A stretch of 64,000 nt of DNA from Pseudoxanthomonas koreensis_A (GTDB lineage Bacteria > Pseudomonadota > Gammaproteobacteria > Xanthomonadales > Xanthomonadaceae): NCBI RefSeq assembly GCF_041890415.1, contig NZ_CP169056.1, forward strand, positions 2,294,001 through 2,358,000, read 5' to 3'. The translations under genes were made by a program, and so were the position numbers. Below, piece by piece: positions 55,561-63,687 of the stretch. Under the pieces are notes generated by a model. It saw only the letters and a list, made by a program, of their open reading frames with translations, ran no database searches and had not been told where the DNA came from. Every line of letters begins with the position of its first letter. Within the stretch, counting starts at the first letter, position 1.

Positions 55561-57429
55561 CTACTTGAAATGAGCCAAAACAAGCATGCTTGCCGCCGCC
55601 TGACTCCGCCAACTAACAAGTAATTCCGGCGGAACATCTTCAAGGGAGGCACGCACTTCAACACGACCCTCAATACGAGTGACAAAATCCACACCTGTAT
55701 CCTGATTCCGCCGATACTTCCACACAGCACCATCCGCTGATAAATGGTATATACCAAAGTCGGGGCCTTGCTGGATCTTTATCTCCCGGGGGGACCACTT
55801 ATCGTGTAGAGCCCGCCCTTTCCAGATTGGGACAGCGGGAAGGCCAAGTTCACGAAGTATCGTTGGCGCTATATCAATCTGGCCCACCAATTGATGGCCA
55901 GGAAAGTCAGGCCCCTCATAGCCATACCTTAGCAACACAAGAGGAATATCCAAAACCCCTTCGTCCAGTCCGTATTGGTGTGAAAAAAACCCATTTTCCC
56001 CAAGCATCTCTCCGTGATCTCCGGTAATCACGACCAGCGCATCATCTAGGTATCCCTTTTCCTCCAGACGTTGAAGAATTTTCGCAATCACGCTATCCCA
56101 ACACGTGACTCCATTATCGTAATAATTAACTGCATGCACTGCTTTGTTTGGCGTGGGCGGGCGGTTTGGACTGCCACCAGGCCATGCGTAATAGTTGCTA
56201 GTCGGCTGATATGGACTGCAGTCCCGCTTTCGCTCGCCCAGCCCATGGGTGGACATCAGGTGAAACTGGAAAGCTGATGCTTCGCCAGGAACTGCTTGGG
56301 GAATCGACTCCAGATGATCCAATATCAATTGATCATCATTCATGTAACGAACATCCTGATGAGTCCCGTCGAAATAAGTGTCCAATTCCCCGTACATACT
56401 GCGCAAGCCGTAAAAATTGGTATGGTCACCCCCAAGCACGAAATGAACCCGGTAACCACTTTCCCTCATAACCTCCTGGAGGGTGAATGGCGCGGACCCC
56501 AGATCAGAAACGGGCCTAGATGAGGCTATTGCCATCAATCCACAACTAGATTCAGCACACGCTGACCGCACGTTCGGCACAACGTGACCCTGATGGCGCC
56601 TGACCAATGATTCCAAGTTGGGAGTTGTGTTTCGCTCATATCCGTATACAGACATATGACCTGCACGAAGCGCATCCCCGACAATCAGAATCAAATTCCT
56701 TCCCAGGTGCTTCTGCACAGCGATATATTCGCTTCTCGCTATGTTCTCCTTAGCATCTAAGGCGGCCGAATCTGCGAGGCGATGACTCTGGAGCCCCCCT
56801 GTCTTTGCAGTAATAAAGCTCAGCACTGCCGGCTCCGAAGGGTGCTCGCCCCCTCCTTGGCAGAACGACGTCAAGCGAGCCAAAGAAGTCAGAATGAGAG
56901 CAATCGCCGCCAATATGGTTATGCCCGAATTGGCACGCCGAAACAGGCGTTTAACCCAATCTCTAGGTGTAATCAATATATATATAAATACGAACAATAC
57001 CGCTAGAACCATGCCTGACAGAGATAGCGGCAGCCACGCAGGGATCCCTAAGGCCCCAAGCAGGTGTGGCAACTGCTTCGCATACGCCCAAATAATGCCC
57101 CAAGTTGTAACTCTCCCCCAGGAGTTCAGCCCAATCAGGACTAAGGCATACCAAAACACTATCGCAACCAGCGGGAGCAATATCAGGAATGCGGAAAGCC
57201 CCCTGCAGAACCACTCATTCCTTATGAAGCGCCCCGCCAGAGCGCGCAACCCCAAAGGCATGGCCAATACCGCCAAGACCACCTTAAGATGAGGGAAGAT
57301 TACAGCAGAAGGGGCATGAAACTGGTTTACATAAAAATAAAGGAAAACCACCACCGACAATGCATACGATGCAAGTTCGATAGCAAACGAGGCATGCCAG
57401 CTCGACCCCAGCCTCTCGCTACTTTCCAT
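55561..57429 (-). CDS. Membrane sulfatase-fold phospho-transferase-like protein
   Basis: A 622-residue protein with five membrane helices (about 15-37, 45-62, 78-101, 131-154, 168-187) followed by a periplasmic alkaline-phosphatase/sulfatase-fold domain. Metal-site motifs are IVGDALRAGHMSVYGYERNT (Asp252), ITGDHGEMLGE (Asp471, His472) and FFSHQYG (His484). The nucleophile region is CAESSCGLMAIAS (Ser294/295) and lacks the CxPxR signature of true sulfatases. This layout is that of EptA/PptA/LtaS-type enzymes that transfer phosphoethanolamine or phosphoglycerol from lipids. GC is clearly lower (about 43-57% in lines I counted). It overlaps the methyltransferase by 11 bases and sits among pilin genes, so pilin is a possible target. 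Confidence 0.75.
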   Translation of the reverse strand: MESSERLGSSWHASFAIELASYALSVVVFLYFYVNQFHAPSAVIFPHLKVVLAVLAMPLGLRALAGRFIRNEWFCRGLSAFLILLPLVAIVFWYALVLIGLNSWGRVTTWGIIWAYAKQLPHLLGALGIPAWLPLSLSGMVLAVLFVFIYILITPRDWVKRLFRRANSGITILAAIALILTSLARLTSFCQGGGEHPSEPAVLSFITAKTGGLQSHRLADSAALDAKENIARSEYIAVQKHLGRNLILIVGDALRAGHMSVYGYERNTTPNLESLVRRHQGHVVPNVRSACAESSCGLMAIASSRPVSDLGSAPFTLQEVMRESGYRVHFVLGGDHTNFYGLRSMYGELDTYFDGTHQDVRYMNDDQLILDHLESIPQAVPGEASAFQFHLMSTHGLGERKRDCSPYQPTSNYYAWPGGSPNRPPTPNKAVHAVNYYDNGVTCWDSVIAKILQRLEEKGYLDDALVVITGDHGEMLGENGFFSHQYGLDEGVLDIPLVLLRYGYEGPDFPGHQLVGQIDIAPTILRELGLPAVPIWKGRALHDKWSPREIKIQQGPDFGIYHLSADGAVWKYRRNQDTGVDFVTRIEGRVEVRASLEDVPPELLVSWRSQAAASMLVLAHFK

Positions 57430-58042
57430 TACGGATTACAACTAACCGAGACAGCCCTAGCATATTTACCTCCTCGACTTTCTCGATTGTCCAGTCCGGA
57501 TGAGGCACATGCTGGTCGAAATTAAATTCCGACCGAAACCCTATACGGTCTGCAACAGAACGGGTAATTGCTTCAAGTACACGCCACCCGCGCTGACCAC
57601 TAAAATGATTTGCGACCAAGATATAGCCATTCGGCTTACACACCCTGCGAAGCTCGTCCATGAAGCGCGCTGGGTCGGGGGTCACGGATAGCACGTAAGG
57701 AACCGTAACGAGATCAAAGCTACCGTCCTCAAACCCCAAGTGTTCTCCATCCATTTCATGAAGAGTGATTTTGTGGTTTCGTAGAATTGATGCCGCCTCT
57801 CTGGCTCGATCAAGCATTTCCCGGGACACATCAACACCCACTATTTCAGCATCGGCGGGATATCTGCTCAACAATAAACCGGTCCCCACGCCAACCTCAA
57901 GAAGCGTGCCTGGCGTCAGGCGGCACACTTCATCAGCAATCCTTTTTCGGCCCTGCTCCAGGACCTTTCCAAAAAGAAAGTCATAGACGGGGGCATACCT
58001 TTTATACGCCGTGACGACATCGCCGCTAGAAATCGCTGTCAT
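57419..58042 (-). CDS. SAM methyltransferase, PmtA-like (phospholipid N-methyltransferase)
   Basis: A 207-residue class I methyltransferase. The N-terminal AYKRYAPVYDFLFGKVLEQG, SAM-binding motif TLLEVGVGTGLLLSRYP (about 47-63), VGVDVSREMLDRAREAA, and VPYVLSVTPDPARFMDELRR with VANHFSG resemble Rhodobacter-type phosphatidylethanolamine N-methyltransferases, though UbiE-like quinone enzymes are relatives. It shares the lower GC of its neighbour and overlaps it by 11 bases. A PE-methylating enzyme next to a lipid-headgroup transferase suggests one pathway; this is inference. The TTG at 58060 is a less likely start. Confidence 0.75.
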   Translation of the reverse strand: MTAISSGDVVTAYKRYAPVYDFLFGKVLEQGRKRIADEVCRLTPGTLLEVGVGTGLLLSRYPADAEIVGVDVSREMLDRAREAASILRNHKITLHEMDGEHLGFEDGSFDLVTVPYVLSVTPDPARFMDELRRVCKPNGYILVANHFSGQRGWRVLEAITRSVADRIGFRSEFNFDQHVPHPDWTIEKVEEVNMLGLSRLVVIRNGK

Positions 58043-58150
58043 GTTATGCGGGCAACCCAATCATCAATCACCAGAGTGGAATCCTGAGGACAAATGCAGC
58101 CAGATTATTTAGCCGGTAAACTATCGAATTAAAAGCGCTCACGGGCAGCC

Positions 58151-58564
58151 TCAGGAACGACACTCTGCCGGAACGTACTTGCTATCCCCGACAGCAAGCA
58201 TGCACGACCACACTACAACCTGATTTGGATCATATGCAGGCGACAACCGAAGTGTAACTGATCCAGCCACACTCGTGGTTGTCACGGTAATCACGCCATT
58301 TCCTATACAGGCAACAGATGCGACATTCTTCGTAGGCGACGACTGAGCAGGAGCAGCGTTGCAAGCAGTCGCGTCAACCGCATTAGCAATGTGAATATTT
58401 TCGGTGACTATGGTCTTCGCAGCGCCGGCCAGTATGATTGCCTCACTCACTCTAGCCCTAACCGTGAAGTCCTGGTAGGCCGGTAGAGCTACTGCAGCCA
58501 AGATGGCGATAATCGCAACCACGATCATCAGCTCGACTAAGGTAAAACCGCATTCACGTTTCAT
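58151..58564 (-). CDS. pilA: Type IV major pilin-like protein (second copy)
   Basis: A 137-residue type IVa pilin. The prepilin leader is six residues, MKRECG, cut before FTLVELMIVVAIIAILAA, with Glu at +5. The globular part has two Cys near residues 68 and 84 and a C-terminal disulfide loop between WSC and AECRS. It ends in Ser, like pilins that carry a C-terminal O-linked glycan in some Pseudomonas, which is only suggestive. It is more similar to the broken pilin than to pilA at 58675. A terminator separates it from that gene, and lower-GC modification genes follow. Confidence 0.92.
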   Translation of the reverse strand: MKRECGFTLVELMIVVAIIAILAAVALPAYQDFTVRARVSEAIILAGAAKTIVTENIHIANAVDATACNAAPAQSSPTKNVASVACIGNGVITVTTTSVAGSVTLRLSPAYDPNQVVVWSCMLAVGDSKYVPAECRS

Positions 58565-58613
58565 GACGCCCCCCCCTGATGGTGCTACGCGATCCGTGAG
58601 ATTTCTTCCTGTT

Positions 58614-58647
58614 CAAAAAAAGGCCCCGCACGAGGGCGGGGCCTTTC
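58614..58647 (-). terminator. Rho-independent terminator after the first pilin gene
   Basis: On the minus strand GGCCCCGC-CCTCGT-GCGGGGCC, an 8-bp perfect GC stem, is followed by seven T residues. It lies 28 bases after the stop of pilA at 58675 and should end most transcripts before the second pilin. Confidence 0.92.
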
Positions 58648-58674
58648 AAACCTTCCGCCATTAACGACGGCCTA

Positions 58675-59106
58675 TTAACGGCACTCGGCAGGATAGTACT
58701 TGGCCTGGCTGCCACTACCAACGCATGTCCAAGTAGTCCCAACGGCAGCGGTAGCAGCAACCGTGGGCGTAAAGGTAAGGATGGTGCCATTGGTACGGGT
58801 CGCGTTACCAGTCACCTGGATAACACCGGTAGCTCCCGTGCAAGTCATCGACGCAGTATTCCGAGAGGCGGCAGGAATGGTCACCTCAACACCCGCACAC
58901 GCATCAGCCGGCAGCGCCCCGCCATTGTTGGCAATATTTTCTGCCACCGTGTTCTTGGCAGCGCCCGCAATGACGGCGAGCTCGGACACGCGCGCACGGA
59001 TGGTGTAGTCCTGGTAGGCCGGCAGCGCAATCGCGGCCAGGATGGCGATGATCGCGACCACGATCATCAGTTCGATCAGGGTGAAGCCCTGCATGTTCTT
59101 CTTCAT
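58675..59106 (-). CDS. pilA: Type IV major pilin-like protein (first copy)
   Basis: A 143-residue type IVa pilin. Leader MKKNMQG is cleaved before FTLIELMIVVAIIAILAA (Glu +5), and YQDYTIRARVSE follows. The C-terminal loop is bounded by Cys in TWTCVG and YYPAECR. A sigma-54-type promoter lies about 112 bases upstream and a terminator follows directly, so this is probably the main, separately transcribed pilin. PilC and PilD genes lie on the opposite strand next to it. Confidence 0.95.
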   Translation of the reverse strand: MKKNMQGFTLIELMIVVAIIAILAAIALPAYQDYTIRARVSELAVIAGAAKNTVAENIANNGGALPADACAGVEVTIPAASRNTASMTCTGATGVIQVTGNATRTNGTILTFTPTVAATAAVGTTWTCVGSGSQAKYYPAECR

Positions 59107-59217
59107 GGTTCTTAACTCCCCTCAGAGCAGTTGTGGTTAGGACACTTGCCGTTGCTATGACCCGTGTCCTTTCCGACGCGGGTGGTTGCGCGGTGGGAGC
59201 CGCGTGCTGGTAATGAC

Positions 59218-59233
59218 GCAGAGACTGTGCCAA
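59218..59233 (-). promoter_or_regulatory. Sigma-54 promoter of pilA
   Basis: On the minus strand TTGGCACAGTCTCTGC has GG and GC separated by ten bases, the -24/-12 spacing of RpoN promoters, with the TGGCAC half well kept. The leader to the pilA ATG would be about 100 bases. pilA is RpoN/PilR dependent in many bacteria. The remaining part of 59107-59480 (upstream of pilC) shows no gene. Confidence 0.8.
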
Positions 59234-59480
59234 CTCCCGGATCCCCATCCGCGCCACCATCTTACAGGCCCTTGCCGAAATTGAGGGGGCGACGGCCACA
59301 GATGGCCCGTGACGCCCGCCACACATGGCCCCGTGCCCGGAAACGTCAGAAATGGACCAATCGCGTCACATTCCGGGAGGTATGGGGGGAGGACGCCGGG
59401 GGGCGTGCCGTCCGGGCGATTAGCCGCTACCATCGGTGGGGAAGGCCGGCGCGGGGAGTGCCGGCGGGGAGACCCGAAGC

Positions 59481-60740
59481 ATGTCAGCGACCCGTAGCGC
59501 CGTTAAGAAGACCGCACCCATCGCCCGCGACACGAACCAACTGGTTCCGTTCGTGTGGGAGGGCACCGACAAGCGCGGCGTCAAGATGAAGGGCGAGCAG
59601 ACGGCGAAGAACGCCAACCTGCTGCGCGCCGAACTGCGCCGCCAGGGCATCACCCCCCGGGTGGTCAAAGCCAAGCCCAAGCCGCTGTTCGGCGCGGCCG
59701 GCAAGGTCATCTCGCCCAAGGACATCGCCTTCTTCAGCCGGCAGATGGCCACGATGATGAAATCGGGCGTGCCCATCGTCTCCTCGCTGGAGATCATCGG
59801 CAGCGGGCACAAGAACCCGCGCATGAAGAAGATGGTGGACCAGATCCGCACCGACATCGAGGGCGGCTCATCCATGCACGAGGCCATCAGCCAGCACCCG
59901 GTGCAGTTTGACGAGCTGTTCCGCAACCTGGTGCGCGCCGGCGAAGGCGCCGGCGTGCTGGAAACGGTGCTGGACACCATTGCCAACTACAAGGAAAACA
60001 TCGAGGCGCTGAAGGGCAAGATCAAGAAGGCGCTGTTCTACCCGGCGATGACCATTGCAGTGGCCATCCTGGTCAGCGCGATCCTGCTGATCTTCGTGGT
60101 GCCGCAGTTCGAGGCCACCTTCCGCGATTTCGGGGCGGACCTGCCGGCCTTCACCAAGCTGATCGTGGCCGCCTCCGACTTCATGGTCGGCTACTGGTGG
60201 GTCATCCTGATCCTGATTGCCGGTTCGTTCTTCGGCTTCTTCTACTTCTACAAGCGCTCGGCCGCGATGCGGCACACGCTGGACAAGCTGGTGCTGAAGG
60301 TGCCGGTGGTCGGCGAGATCATGCACAACAGCGCCATCGCCCGCTTCGCCCGCACCACGGCGGTGACCTTCAAGGCCGGCGTGCCGCTGGTGGAGGCGCT
60401 GGAATCGGTGGCCGGCGCCACCGGCAGCAGCGTGTACGAAAAGGCCGTGTACCGCATCCGCGACGACGTGGCGGTGGGCTACCCGGTGAACATGGCGATG
60501 AAGCAGACCAACCTGTTTCCGCACATGGTGATCATGATGACCGCCATCGGCGAGGAGGCCGGCGCCCTGGACACCATGCTGTTCAAGGTGGCCGAGTACT
60601 ACGAGCAGGAAGTGAACAACTCGGTGGACGCACTGGCCAGCCTGATCGAACCGATGATCATGGTGGTGATCGGCGGCCTGGTGGGTGCAATGGTGATCGG
60701 CATGTACCTGCCCATCTTCAAGCTGGCCGCAACCGTCTAA
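59481..60740 (+). CDS. pilC: Type IV pilus inner-membrane platform protein PilC
   Basis: A 419-residue member of the GspF/PilC family. Two homologous halves each have a cytoplasmic helical domain (FFSRQMATMMKSGVPIVSSL and RFARTTAVTFKAGVPLVEAL) and membrane helices (MTIAVAILVSAILLIFVV, WVILILIAGSFFGFFYFY, LIEPMIMVVIGGLVGAMVIG). PilC contacts the PilB motor and organises pilin assembly. ATG 59481 has GGGGAGA about nine bases upstream. It is divergent from pilA and followed by pilD. Confidence 0.95.
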   Translation: MSATRSAVKKTAPIARDTNQLVPFVWEGTDKRGVKMKGEQTAKNANLLRAELRRQGITPRVVKAKPKPLFGAAGKVISPKDIAFFSRQMATMMKSGVPIVSSLEIIGSGHKNPRMKKMVDQIRTDIEGGSSMHEAISQHPVQFDELFRNLVRAGEGAGVLETVLDTIANYKENIEALKGKIKKALFYPAMTIAVAILVSAILLIFVVPQFEATFRDFGADLPAFTKLIVAASDFMVGYWWVILILIAGSFFGFFYFYKRSAAMRHTLDKLVLKVPVVGEIMHNSAIARFARTTAVTFKAGVPLVEALESVAGATGSSVYEKAVYRIRDDVAVGYPVNMAMKQTNLFPHMVIMMTAIGEEAGALDTMLFKVAEYYEQEVNNSVDALASLIEPMIMVVIGGLVGAMVIGMYLPIFKLAATV

Positions 60741-60756
60741 AGGACACTCCCAACGC

Positions 60757-61623
60757 ATGGCGTTCCTCGACACCCAGCCGCTCCTGGGTTACCCGCTGGC
60801 GGCCTGCGTGGGCCTGGCGGTCGGCAGCTTCCTCAATGTGGTGATCCTGCGCCTGCCGCGACGGCTGGAGTGGGAATGGAAGCGCGACGCGCGCGAGATC
60901 CTGGAAGAGCCCGAGCTGTACGAGCCGCCGCCGCCGGGCATCGTGGTGGAGCCCTCGCACGACCCGGCCACCGGCGACCGCCTGAAGTGGTGGGAAAACA
61001 TCCCGGTGCTGAGCTGGCTGATGCTGCGCGGGCGCTCGCGCTACAGCGGCCAGCGCATCTCGGTGCAGTACCCGCTGGTGGAACTGCTGACCGGCCTGCT
61101 CACCGTGGCCTGCGTGTGGCGCTTCGGCTTCGGCTGGCAGGGCTTCGGGGCGATGCTGCTGACCTGGTACCTGATTGCGCTGTCGGGCATCGACCTGCGC
61201 ACCCGGCTGCTGCCGGACCAGTTGACCCTGCCGCTGATGTGGCTGGGCTTGATCGCCAGCCTGGACAACCTGTACATGCCGGCCAAGCCTGCGCTGCTGG
61301 GCGCCATTGCCGGCTACGTGTCGCTGTGGAGCGTGTGGTGGCTGTTCAAGCAGCTCACCGGCAAGGAAGGCATGGGCCATGGTGATTTCAAGCTGCTGGC
61401 CGCGCTGGGCGCGTGGTGCGGCTTGAAGGGCATCCTGCCGATCGTGCTGCTGTCCTCGCTGGTGGGTGCGGTGATCGGCTCGATCTGGCTGGCCGCCAAG
61501 GGCCGCGACCGCGCCACGCCCATCCCCTTCGGCCCGTACCTGGCCATCGCCGGCTGGCTGTTCTTCTTCTGGGGCGAGCCGATGCTGCAGGCCTACTACC
61601 GCATCTCAGGTTTGTCCCTGTAG
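60757..61623 (+). CDS. pilD: Prepilin peptidase / N-methyltransferase
   Basis: A 288-residue inner-membrane aspartate protease that cleaves and methylates prepilins. The N-terminal methylase-like loop (about residues 30-90) lacks the two CxxC pairs typical of PilD; the only Cys in this region is Cys17. The active Asp are in SGIDLRTRLLPDQLTLPL and GMGHGDFKLLAALGAW, followed by several helices. PilD forms without the Cys tetrad are known in Xanthomonas (XpsO). The TAG stop (61621-61623) is the foot of a REP. Confidence 0.92.
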   Translation: MAFLDTQPLLGYPLAACVGLAVGSFLNVVILRLPRRLEWEWKRDAREILEEPELYEPPPPGIVVEPSHDPATGDRLKWWENIPVLSWLMLRGRSRYSGQRISVQYPLVELLTGLLTVACVWRFGFGWQGFGAMLLTWYLIALSGIDLRTRLLPDQLTLPLMWLGLIASLDNLYMPAKPALLGAIAGYVSLWSVWWLFKQLTGKEGMGHGDFKLLAALGAWCGLKGILPIVLLSSLVGAVIGSIWLAAKGRDRATPIPFGPYLAIAGWLFFFWGEPMLQAYYRISGLSL

Positions 61624-61759
61624 GAGCCCGTCTTGCGGGCGACCGCGCAGTCCCACAGATCACCGGCACCCCGCCCCCTGTAGGAGTCGGCCTCGCCGGC
61701 GACCGCGCGATGCCACCGATCACCGGGCAAGCCCATCGCTGGCAAGACCGGCTCCTACA
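61619..61759. repeat. REP block left of higBA (direct repeat)
   Basis: A 60-bp unit (REP, ACCGCGCAGTCCCACAGATC, ACCGGCACCCC) followed by a second plus-strand REP and a minus-strand REP at the end. The 141-base block matches 62473-62613 at a constant offset of 854. It starts on the pilD stop codon. Confidence 0.88.
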
Positions 61760-61781
61760 AAAGCATGCGCCGTGGGACGGA

Positions 61782-61810
61782 TTGACCCATATCGTGTATC
61801 GATATATGAT
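61782..61810 (+). promoter_or_regulatory. higBA promoter with operator-like repeat
   Basis: TTGACC (61782-61787) and TATGAT (61805-61810) are 17 bases apart, a good sigma-70 promoter. Inside the spacer ATATCG (61789-61794) and CGATAT (61800-61805) form an inverted repeat, a likely HigA binding site. The transcript would start near the higB ATG at 61819. Confidence 0.75.
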
Positions 61811-61818
61811 CAGTCTAT

Positions 61819-62100
61819 ATGCCGATCAGGAGCTTCCGCTGCAAGGATACGCAGACGCTGTTCGCGCGCGGGCGTGTGGTGCGCTTCGGGAACATTGAGT
61901 CCGTTGCGCGCCGCAAGCTGGCGTATCTCGATGCGGCCGTGGACCTGCACGACCTGGCGGTTCCTCCCGGCAATCGCCTGGAACCACTTCGGGGCAATCG
62001 CAAGGGCCAGTACAGCATCCGCATCAACGATCAGTTCCGGCTGTGTTTCGCCTGGACCGAAAAGGGTCCGACGGATGTCGAGATCGTGGACTATCACTGA
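61819..62100 (+). CDS. higB: HigB-type toxin
   Basis: A 93-residue RelE-superfamily toxin of the HigB/killer-protein group, which cuts mRNA on the ribosome. Family patterns are MPIRSFRCKDTQTLF, RRKLAYLDAAVDLHDL, LEPLRGNRKGQYSIRINDQF and RLCFAWTEKG with the ending VEIVDYH. It precedes the antitoxin gene by seven bases, the reversed order typical of hig loci. The start has almost no 5' leader. It is flanked by directly repeated REP blocks and is lower in GC upstream. Confidence 0.92.
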   Translation: MPIRSFRCKDTQTLFARGRVVRFGNIESVARRKLAYLDAAVDLHDLAVPPGNRLEPLRGNRKGQYSIRINDQFRLCFAWTEKGPTDVEIVDYH

Positions 62101-62107
62101 GGTTTCC

Positions 62108-62401
62108 ATGGATACGCTTCCTCCTGTCCATCCCGGCGAGATCCTGCATGCCGATTTCATGCAGCCACTGGGGCTTTCAAGCAATGCACTCGCGCGCGCC
62201 ATCGGCGTCACACCGGCACGCGTGAACGAGATCGTCCGCGGGCGCCGCGGCATCAGCGCCGATACCGCGCTGCGCCTTGCCCGCTATTTCGGTACTTCGG
62301 TGGATGTCTGGATGAATCTCCAGCACAACTACGACATCGAGTGCGCGCGCGAAGCGCTGGGCGATACGCTGCAAAGCATCAAACCCCTGCTGGCGGCATA
62401 A
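62108..62401 (+). CDS. higA: HigA-type antitoxin
   Basis: A 97-residue Xre-type antitoxin. It starts PPVHPGEILHADFMQPLGLS, the HigA hallmark, with a helix-turn-helix ALARAIGVTPARVNEIVRGR and RGISADTALRLARYF, then VDVWMNLQHNYDI. It neutralises HigB and should repress the promoter upstream of higB. The ATG lies seven bases after the higB stop. Confidence 0.93.
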   Translation: MDTLPPVHPGEILHADFMQPLGLSSNALARAIGVTPARVNEIVRGRRGISADTALRLARYFGTSVDVWMNLQHNYDIECAREALGDTLQSIKPLLAA

Positions 62402-62412
62402 CCTGCTACCCC

Positions 62413-62613
62413 TGTAGGAGCCGGTCTCGCCGACGACCGCGCAGTCCCACAGATCACCGGCACCCCACCCCCTGTAGGAGCCGGTCTCGCCGGCGACCGC
62501 GCAGTCCCACAGATCACCGGCACCCCACCCCCTGTAGGAGCCGGTCTCGCCGGCGACCGCGCGATTTCACCGATCATCGGGCACGCCCATCGCCGGCAAG
62601 ACCGGCTCCTACA
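62413..62613. repeat. REP block right of higBA (direct repeat)
   Basis: Three direct REP units at 62413, 62473 and 62533 (exactly 60 bp apart), ending in a minus-strand REP at 62589-62613. The last 141 bases match the left block 61619-61759. The further stretch to 62769 has a short GCAGGGGC(G) repeat but no gene I can support. Confidence 0.88.
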
Positions 62614-62769
62614 CGGGAGGGGCGGATCACGCCGACCGGCAACCATCCGTGCAGGGGCGGAGCACGCCAACCGGTAACGACCGTGCAGGGGCCCGCCCTC
62701 GCCAACATCCTGATCACGCCCACGCAACAGGGATTGGCGTGGCGGGCTGTGGCCGGCTACGGTGGCTGC

Positions 62770-63687
62770 ATGCTGGCTTTCACCCATCCCGCCTGCCTGG
62801 AGCACGACCCGGGACCGGACCATCCGGAACGCCCGGCACGGTTGCGCGCGGTGCTGGATGCGCTGGCGGCGGCTTATCCCCACCTGGCCTGGCACGCGGC
62901 GCCGGCCGCGCAGCGTGGCGACCTGTGCCGGGTGCACGATGCCGCGCTGGTGGACCAGGTGCTGGAACCGGTGGCCTCGGGGCTGCGAGCGGTGGATGCG
63001 GACACGATGCTGTCGCCCGGTTCGGCGCGCGCGGCGCTGCACGCGGCCGGTGCCGGGCTGGCGGCGGTGGATGCGGTGATGGCCAACGGGGCTGATACCA
63101 CTGCGTTCTGCGCGGTGCGCCCACCCGGGCACCACGCCACCGCCGACACCGCCATGGGGTTTTGCCTGTTCAACAACATCGCCGTGGCTGCTGCGCATGC
63201 GCACGAACGCCACGGGCTGGAACGCATCGCCATCGTCGATTTCGACGTACACCACGGCAATGGCACCCAGGCCATCTTCCAGGACGAGCCGGCGGTGGCC
63301 TATTTCAGCAGCCACCAGTCCGGGCTGTTCCCGAACACCGGCAATCCGCGCGAGCGCGGCGCGGGCAACCTGCACAACGTGCTGCTGCCGCCGGGCAGCG
63401 GCGGGTTCCGTTTCCGCAACGTGTGGGAGGACGTGCTGCTGCCGGCGCTGGACGACTTCAAGCCACAGTTGCTGCTGGTCTCGGCCGGGTTCGATGCGCA
63501 CATGGCCGATCCGCTGGCCGACCTGATGCTGGATGCGGAGGATTTCGCCTGGCTCACCGGCCAGCTGTGCACGCTGGCCGGGCGCCACGGCGGCGGGCGC
63601 GTGGTGTCGATGCTGGAAGGCGGCTACAACGTGGACGCCCTGGCCGAATGCGTGCTAGCCCACGTCGGCGCATTGCAGCCGTCGTAG
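62770..63687 (+). CDS. Histone deacetylase family amidohydrolase
   Basis: A 305-residue zinc-dependent enzyme of the HDAC/acetoin-utilisation family. Motifs in order: HPERPARLRAVLDAL, AVRPPGHHATADTAMGFCLF with the catalytic His pair, NNIAVAAAHA, the metal ligands in VDFDVHHGNGTQ (Asp, His), LLLVSAGFDAHMADPLA (Asp) and MLEGGYNVDALA. Bacterial relatives act on acetyl-lysine or acetylpolyamines; the substrate here is not known. The stop TAG (63685-63687) is the foot of a REP. Confidence 0.9.
   Translation: MLAFTHPACLEHDPGPDHPERPARLRAVLDALAAAYPHLAWHAAPAAQRGDLCRVHDAALVDQVLEPVASGLRAVDADTMLSPGSARAALHAAGAGLAAVDAVMANGADTTAFCAVRPPGHHATADTAMGFCLFNNIAVAAAHAHERHGLERIAIVDFDVHHGNGTQAIFQDEPAVAYFSSHQSGLFPNTGNPRERGAGNLHNVLLPPGSGGFRFRNVWEDVLLPALDDFKPQLLLVSAGFDAHMADPLADLMLDAEDFAWLTGQLCTLAGRHGGGRVVSMLEGGYNVDALAECVLAHVGALQPS

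Noticed and set aside
55561..57429. Calling the lower-GC membrane enzyme a sulfatase
   Set aside because: The CxPxR or SxPxR activation motif is absent and the membrane topology fits lipid phospho-transferases better.
62413..62613. CRISPR-like regularly spaced repeats
   Set aside because: The 60-bp period has near-identical spacers, so whole units are duplicated. The repeat is a REP hairpin with GTAG foot and no cas genes are near.
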